Positions 13,413 through 17,186 of a stretch of 17,186 nucleotides of DNA are shown piece after piece. Position 1 is the first letter of the stretch, and each line of letters starts with the position of its first letter. The position numbers and the translations under genes were made by a program. The stretch lies in assembly GCA_903953195.1 (NCBI GenBank), contig CAJBIS010000023.1:1-17186 (forward strand), in the 5' to 3' direction. The notes under the pieces are model-generated. The model saw only the letters and a list, made by a program, of their open reading frames with translations. It was not told where the DNA came from and did not search any database. Source of the DNA: an uncultured Actinomycetes bacterium. Lineage in GTDB: Bacteria; Actinomycetota; Acidimicrobiia; Acidimicrobiales; Microtrichaceae.

Positions 13413-14723
13413 ATGAGCGACCAGTGGGGTTTCGACACCCGCCAGATCCACGCCGGCGCCGAGCCCGATCCGACGACCGGGTCGCGGGCCACGCCGATCT
13501 ACCAGACCACGGCGTACCAGTTCCGTGACAGCGATCACGCGGCCAACCTGTTCGCCCTCGCCGAGATCGGCAACATCTACACCCGCATCATGAACCCGAC
13601 GCAGGGTGTCGTCGAGGCCCGCATCGCCAGCCTCGAGCACGCCACCTCGACCGCGGTCGGCCTGCCGGGTGCACTCGTCGTCAGCTCGGGGCAGGCCGCG
13701 GAGACCTTCGCCATCCTGAACCTGGCCGAGGCGGGCAGCCACATCGTCGCCTCCGCCGCGCTCTACGGCGGCACCTACAACCTGTTCCACTACACGCTGC
13801 CGAAGCTCGGCATCGAGGTGAGCTTCGTCGACGACCCCGACGACCTCGAGGCCTGGGCCGCTGCGGTGCGACCCAACACCAAGGCCTTCTACGGCGAGAG
13901 CAGCGGCAACCCGAAGAACGACATCCTCGACATCTCGGCCGTTGCCGAGGTGGCGCACGCCAACGGCGTGCCGCTCATCGTCGACAACACCGTCGCCACG
14001 CCCTACCTGTTGAACCCGCTCGACCACGGTGCCGACATCGTCGTGCACTCGGCCACGAAGTTCCTGGGCGGCCACGGCACGGCGATCGCCGGTGCGATCG
14101 TCGACGGCGGCAGCTTCGACTTCTCGTCGAACGACAAGTTCCCGCAGTTCACCGAGCCCGACCCGAGCTACCACGGTCTCGCCTACTGGCCCGCTCTCGG
14201 CGCCGGGTCGTACATCATCAAGGCCCGCGTGCAGCTGCTGCGTGACATCGGCGCGTCGGTGTCACCGTTCAACGCCTTCCTGTTGATCCAGGGCATCGAG
14301 ACGTTGTCCCTGCGCATGGACCGTCACGTGGCGAACGCCCAGGCCGTCGCCGAGTACCTCGAGGGCCACGAGCAGGTCGAGTCGGTCGCCTATGCCGGTC
14401 TGGCGTCCAGCCCGTGGAACGCTCGGGTCGCGACGTACACGCCGAAGGGCGCGGGCTCGGTGCCGGCGTTCGTGATCAAGGGCGGTCGTGAGGCCGGCAA
14501 GAAGTTCGTCGAGGCGCTCGAACTGCACAGCCATCTCGCCAACATCGGCGACGTCCGCAGCCTGGTGATCCACCCGGCCTCCACGACGCACAGCCAATTG
14601 ACCGCCGACGAGCAGGCGACCACCGGTGTGGACCCGGGTCTGATCCGCCTCTCGGTCGGCCTCGAGAACATCGAGGACATCATCGAGGATCTCGACAAGG
14701 GCTTCGCCGCCGCGAAGGCCTGA
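13413..14723 (+). CDS. metY: O-acetylhomoserine sulfhydrylase (PLP-dependent)
   Basis: The enzyme converts O-acetyl-L-homoserine and sulfide to homocysteine, the direct sulfhydrylation route to methionine. The 436-residue length is typical of MetY and longer than cystathionine gamma-synthase (about 390). PLP-site residues are visible: Y56-T-R58 (contributed by the neighbouring subunit), SSGQAAE (91-97), Y118, D191 in IVDNTVATPYL and the Schiff-base lysine K216 in SATKFLGGHG. The NDKFPQF insertion after the lysine region supports MetY over MetB. The ATG at 13413 has AGGAG about 9 nt upstream. The gene has its own promoter and a strong terminator. No metX (homoserine acetyltransferase) is in the window. 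Confidence 0.93.
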   Translation: MSDQWGFDTRQIHAGAEPDPTTGSRATPIYQTTAYQFRDSDHAANLFALAEIGNIYTRIMNPTQGVVEARIASLEHATSTAVGLPGALVVSSGQAAETFAILNLAEAGSHIVASAALYGGTYNLFHYTLPKLGIEVSFVDDPDDLEAWAAAVRPNTKAFYGESSGNPKNDILDISAVAEVAHANGVPLIVDNTVATPYLLNPLDHGADIVVHSATKFLGGHGTAIAGAIVDGGSFDFSSNDKFPQFTEPDPSYHGLAYWPALGAGSYIIKARVQLLRDIGASVSPFNAFLLIQGIETLSLRMDRHVANAQAVAEYLEGHEQVESVAYAGLASSPWNARVATYTPKGAGSVPAFVIKGGREAGKKFVEALELHSHLANIGDVRSLVIHPASTTHSQLTADEQATTGVDPGLIRLSVGLENIEDIIEDLDKGFAAAKA

Positions 14724-14744
14724 TCAGGTACTGCCCGTTGTCCT

Positions 14745-14784
14745 GAGTCGTGGAGTGCGGCCCTCGGTCCGCGCTCCACGACTC
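14745..14784. terminator. 16-bp bidirectional hairpin between convergent genes
   Basis: The 5' arm 14745-14760 (GAGTCGTGGAGTGCGG) pairs with 14769-14784 over 16 positions, with a single G-U, around an 8-nt loop. It begins 21 nt after the metY-like stop and lies 16 nt beyond the stop of the facing small gene. It probably ends both transcripts; there is no U-tract on either side. Confidence 0.75.
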
Positions 14785-14800
14785 GGAGCGGGACGCGCTG

Positions 14801-15034
14801 TCAGCGGTCGATCGTGACCGACGGCGCGCCGAAGGCGATCGTCAGCGTGGCGGGCATGCCCAACAGGTCGATCGGGTCGCCGAGTGACGACGCCGAGGCC
14901 ACGCTGAGCACCTGCCCCTTGAACTCGCCGCTCGTGATCGTGAGGTCGAGCGCCGTGCCGCCCTCGCGGTCGTCGGCATCGACGACGAACGCGTCGTAGC
15001 TCCCGTCGGGAAGCGTGCCTGGTTCATCCGCCAC
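14801..15034 (-). CDS. Small protein of unknown function
   Basis: A 77-residue acidic protein with alternating hydrophobic residues that suggest a beta-strand fold: LPDGSYDAFVVDADD, ALDLTITSGEFKGQVLSV, then TLTIAFGAPSVTID. No cysteine, signal peptide or membrane segment is seen. The pattern recalls small OB- or beta-barrel-like domains, but I recognise no family. The GTG at 15034 was chosen because minus-strand TAGCGT (15042-15047) ends exactly 7 nt upstream and no Shine-Dalgarno exists. An in-frame GTG at 15064 would give 87 residues but lies upstream of that hexamer. It sits downstream of amt behind two hairpins, so it is probably transcribed separately. Confidence 0.65.
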   Translation of the reverse strand: MADEPGTLPDGSYDAFVVDADDREGGTALDLTITSGEFKGQVLSVASASSLGDPIDLLGMPATLTIAFGAPSVTIDR

Positions 15035-15041
15035 GATCGAG

Positions 15042-15047
15042 ACGCTA
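15042..15047 (-). promoter_or_regulatory. -10-like element of the small gene
   Basis: TAGCGT on the minus strand is followed by 7 nt and then GTG 15034. Its placement fits leaderless transcription and sets the chosen start. No good -35 is seen; the expected position falls in the amt terminator hairpin. Confidence 0.45.
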
Positions 15048-15069
15048 GGCGCGTCTGCGGCCACACGCG

Positions 15070-15125
15070 AGAGGACCCGCCCCCGTGGGGCGGGTCCTCT
15101 GCGTCGACACCCGTGCAGGGTGTCG
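15070..15125 (-). terminator. Two consecutive hairpins after amt
   Basis: On leaving amt, RNA polymerase meets a stem at 15105-15125 (CGACACCC with GGGTGTCG, 5-nt loop). It then meets a perfect 14-bp stem at 15070-15083 with 15087-15100 and a 3-nt loop. No U-tract follows. The second is the strongest simple hairpin in the window and is a likely amt terminator. Confidence 0.75.
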
Positions 15126-15142
15126 TGTGACGGTCGGAGGCG

Positions 15143-16717
15143 CTACGAGAGACTTCCCGCCTTGATCTCCTCCTGCTGGGCCTTCGGCAGCTGCTCGATG
15201 ACGATGTCCTGCAGCGAGTAGGACACGTCACCCGGGTAGGCGGTGACGCCCATCTCCGGGTAGTCCACGCCGGCCAGTTCGTCCTCGACCTTGGAGCGGA
15301 TGCCGCCCTTGGTGATGGCGTTCTGGATCTTGAAGAAGGCGTAGGCGATGCCGAACATCACGGTCCAGATGACCAGCAGGCCGATCAGCTGCGAGATCAG
15401 CTGCTTGCTCCCGAGTCCGACGTCGTAGAGGATCCCCGTCACGCCCGTCTCGGCGGTCGAGTCGGTCTCGGTGACGTTCCAGAGCTCTCCGTAGTCCCCG
15501 GTGGCGAAGATGCCGACGGTGAGTACACCGAACGACCCGCAGATGCCGTGCACGGCGACGGCGCCGACCGGATCGTCCAGACCGCGCTTCTCGATGAAGA
15601 ACACGGCTTCGATGACCAGGATGCCGGCGATCAGACCGATGACCGCTGCGGCCCACGGGTCCACGAACGCACAGGGGGCGGTGATGGCCACGAGTCCGGC
15701 GAGCAGACCGTTGGCGATCATGCCCGGGTCCGGCTTGCCGGTCCGCTTCATGATCCAGAACATCGCAGCCACCAGGCCGACGGCGCCGGCGATGCCGGTG
15801 TTGACGGCCGCCACGGTGAAACGGACGTCGGTGCCGGCGAAGGTCGAGGCGGCGTTGAAGCCGAACCAGCCGAACAGCAGGATCATGGCGCCCAGGATGG
15901 CCATCGGGATGTTGTGGCCCGGGAGCGCACGGGGCTTGCCGTCCTTGCCGAACTTGCCGATGCGGGGCCCGAGCACGAGTGCACCGGCGAGCGCTGCGGC
16001 ACCACCGGTGGCGTGCACGATGCCGGAGCCGGCGAAGTCGACGTAGCCGAAGCCGAGGTCGAGGTTGTTGCCGAGCTGGCTCAGCCAGCCGCCGCCCCAG
16101 GTCCACGCACCGAAGATCGGGTAGTAGATGGCGCCACAGAACAGGCCCCACCACATGAAGCTCTTGAACTTCCACCGCTCAGCCATCGACCCCGTCGGGA
16201 TCGTGGCCGTGGTGTCCATGAAGGCCACCATGTAGAGGAAGAACGCCGCAACGGCCGGCAGCAGCACGTCGGGGATGTTGTTCAGGGCGACGGCGTCGGC
16301 GGAGAAGTACAGGAAGTTCCAGTCTCCGAAACCGATCAGCTTGTCGCCGAGCGCCTCGTCGAACCCGAAGTAGCCGGCGTAGCTGTAGCCGCCGAACATC
16401 AGCGAGAAGCCGATCACGAAGAATCCGACGAAGCCGAGACCGAAGATGGCCAGGTTCGTGGTCACGACGTGAGCGGCGTGCTTGGCGCGGCAGAAGCCGG
16501 TCTCGACGAGCGCGAAACCGGCCTGCATGAAGATCACGAGTGCAGCGCCGAGGACGATCCACAGCAGGTTGAGGCTGAAGCCGTCCTGGGTGACGGGCGT
16601 CGCGCCGAGCGGGTCGAACACCGGAGCGTCCTGCGCCATGGCGATCGCTGGAGTGAGTACCAGCGATCCGGCGATGAGCAAGCCAGCGAACAGCTTGGCT
16701 TTGCGGGTTCTGAACAC
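15143..16717 (-). CDS. amt: Ammonium transporter, Amt family
   Basis: Amt proteins form trimeric inner-membrane channels for ammonium. The 524-residue product starts with a cleavable-looking signal peptide (RTRKAK, a hydrophobic core, then AMA before Q29). About eleven membrane helices follow, and a soluble C-terminal tail of about 60 residues begins near 465. The Amt signature DFAGSGIVHATGGAAALAGA spans 227-246. The twin pore histidines are H235 and H390 (AVHGICGSFG), and D227 is the conserved structural aspartate. The GTG at 16717 was chosen because AGGAGG (16726-16731) lies 8 nt upstream; the frame continues 59 codons upstream without a signal-like start. No glnK or glnD gene adjoins it. 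A nitrogen-regulator-like box lies upstream (16853-16880). Confidence 0.96.
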   Translation of the reverse strand: MFRTRKAKLFAGLLIAGSLVLTPAIAMAQDAPVFDPLGATPVTQDGFSLNLLWIVLGAALVIFMQAGFALVETGFCRAKHAAHVVTTNLAIFGLGFVGFFVIGFSLMFGGYSYAGYFGFDEALGDKLIGFGDWNFLYFSADAVALNNIPDVLLPAVAAFFLYMVAFMDTTATIPTGSMAERWKFKSFMWWGLFCGAIYYPIFGAWTWGGGWLSQLGNNLDLGFGYVDFAGSGIVHATGGAAALAGALVLGPRIGKFGKDGKPRALPGHNIPMAILGAMILLFGWFGFNAASTFAGTDVRFTVAAVNTGIAGAVGLVAAMFWIMKRTGKPDPGMIANGLLAGLVAITAPCAFVDPWAAAVIGLIAGILVIEAVFFIEKRGLDDPVGAVAVHGICGSFGVLTVGIFATGDYGELWNVTETDSTAETGVTGILYDVGLGSKQLISQLIGLLVIWTVMFGIAYAFFKIQNAITKGGIRSKVEDELAGVDYPEMGVTAYPGDVSYSLQDIVIEQLPKAQQEEIKAGSLS

Positions 16718-16852
16718 GAAGGTGACCTCCTGGATTCTGCGATCCGCCGGGAGCGGCGGTTCGGCCCGAGACCGCACACGGGCCGGTGCGGCCATTCCTC
16801 CGACCGTGGTCGTTGGAATGGGGGCAAAGTACGGAGGCCGTGTTTCGCCGAT

Positions 16853-16880
16853 GTTTCCGGTGACGTAACCGGTTGTGAAC
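16853..16880 (-). promoter_or_regulatory. GlnR-like operator upstream of amt (tentative)
   Basis: Read on the minus strand, the box is GTTCAC, 5 nt, GTTAC, 6 nt, GGAAAC. The halves recur every 11 bp, resembling the actinomycete GlnR pattern gTnAC-n6-GaAAC. It ends near the expected -35 of a weak amt promoter, the usual place for an activator. GlnR control of amt genes is known in Streptomyces and Mycobacterium; that this organism has GlnR is an assumption. Confidence 0.35.
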
Positions 16881-16948
16881 GGCACGTCACCCATGAGCGG
16901 TCCGCGACGCGCTGCGCTGCGGTTGTCCTTCTGCGAGGTTCAGACGCC

Positions 16949-16961
16949 TACTCTCTGGCTC
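16949..16961 (+). promoter_or_regulatory. -10 element of the HTH gene
   Basis: TACTCT (16949-16954) matches TAnnnT and is followed by exactly 7 nt and ATG. No ribosome binding site is present, so a leaderless mRNA is expected. Confidence 0.55.
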
Positions 16962-17186
16962 ATGCCAGAGAAACGACAGTCAGTGCTCGCGCCGTTGAAG
17001 CTGGGCCGAGCGGCCGAGCTCGCCGGGGTGAGCGTCGACACCGTCCGCCGGTGGTGTGATGACGGGCGACTCGCGACGCAGCGGACCGCGGGTGGGCAGC
17101 GACTCGTCGACTCGGTGTCGCTGGCGCAGTTGATGGCGGCCGGCGCGACCTCGGAGCTGCCCGCCGGTGCCGCCGCGCAGTCGGCA
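16962..17186 (+). CDS. MerR/excisionase-type HTH regulator, 3' end cut off
   Basis: Only the first 75 codons are present. Residues 12-52 form a MerR-like helix-turn-helix: LKLGRAAELAGVSVDTVRRW, then a wing-like CDDGRLATQRTAGGQRLVD. After it comes an Ala/Ser linker (LMAAGATSELPAGAAAQSA) leading off the window. The same HTH followed by such a linker and a molybdate-binding TOBE (Mop) domain is common in actinomycetes. That makes a molybdenum-responsive regulator a reasonable guess, but the deciding domain is outside the window. A phage excisionase is less likely, as no other phage gene is near. It diverges from amt. Confidence 0.8.
   Translation, partial: MPEKRQSVLAPLKLGRAAELAGVSVDTVRRWCDDGRLATQRTAGGQRLVDSVSLAQLMAAGATSELPAGAAAQSA

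Larger units (their letters stand above)
16718..16961. promoter_or_regulatory. 244-bp divergent region between amt and the HTH gene
   Basis: For amt, minus-strand TACTTT (16826-16831) is a plausible -10 with no recognisable -35. The RNA would have about 100 nt of leader, which can form two short GC stems (CCGCAC/GTGCGG at 16772-16791 and CCGCC/GGCGG around 16743-16758). For the HTH gene, TACTCT is at 16949-16954. The nitrogen-type box is annotated separately. No small gene was seen. Confidence 0.5.

Noticed and set aside
16718..16894. 59-residue N-terminal extension of Amt
   Set aside because: AGGAGG sits 8 nt before GTG 16717, and the signal peptide begins there. The extension would cover the probable promoter's leader region.
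15548..17059. 503-codon open frame on the plus strand opposite amt
   Set aside because: It is antisense to a clear Amt protein. Its product is Gly/Glu/His/Arg-rich without domains, as expected for the complementary strand of GC-rich coding DNA.

Overview
The window is GC-rich, densely coded chromosomal DNA. The protein families (an actinobacterial-type branched-chain amino acid gene set, an MT0933-antitoxin-like small protein, a MerR-type helix-turn-helix regulator) and many apparently leaderless starts point to an actinomycete. A lineage such as the Acidimicrobiia is a guess from memory of similar proteins, not something shown by the sequence. No rRNA, tRNA, transposase, integrase or CRISPR array is visible. 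Both edges cut through genes.

Layout. 1-1620 (-): HerA-like ATPase with a repetitive Pro/Ala tail, running off the left edge. 1821-1988 (+): 55-residue lysine/alanine/aspartate-rich helical protein, ending in a strong hairpin. 2069-2509 (+): small membrane-anchored unknown. 2575-6702 (+): ilvD, overlapped by an ABC exporter ATPase, then its permease. Convergent to these lies a nucleotidyltransferase (6715-7224, -), divergent from a Nudix hydrolase (7320-7829, +). The 95 bp between those two are mostly four head-to-tail 17-bp repeats. 7830-8074 is a complete-looking transcription attenuator (11-codon Val/Leu-rich leader peptide plus terminator) ahead of ilvB-ilvN (8075-10353). An antisense lipoprotein gene with three cysteine-framed repeats (10372-11172, -) separates ilvN from ilvC (11389-12417, +). 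thrB (12487-13329) and an O-acetylhomoserine sulfhydrylase gene (13413-14723) follow. After a convergent 16-bp hairpin come a small unknown gene (14801-15034, -), the ammonium transporter amt (15143-16717, -), and a divergent regulator truncated by the right edge (16962 onward).

How the genes fit together. IlvBN, IlvC and IlvD supply three of the four common steps of valine, leucine and isoleucine synthesis; the transaminase is not in the window. ThrB takes homoserine towards threonine, the precursor of isoleucine, while MetY uses acetylated homoserine for methionine, so the two neighbours draw on one branch point. Amt brings in the nitrogen.

The strongest regulatory observations are the ilvB attenuator, the 17-bp repeat array, a nitrogen-regulator-like box upstream of amt, and a recurring pattern in which a -10-like hexamer lies 6-8 nt before a start codon that lacks a ribosome binding site. 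No clearly new multi-gene system was found. The most unusual items are the repeat array, the cysteine-repeat lipoprotein and the orphan antitoxin-like protein.
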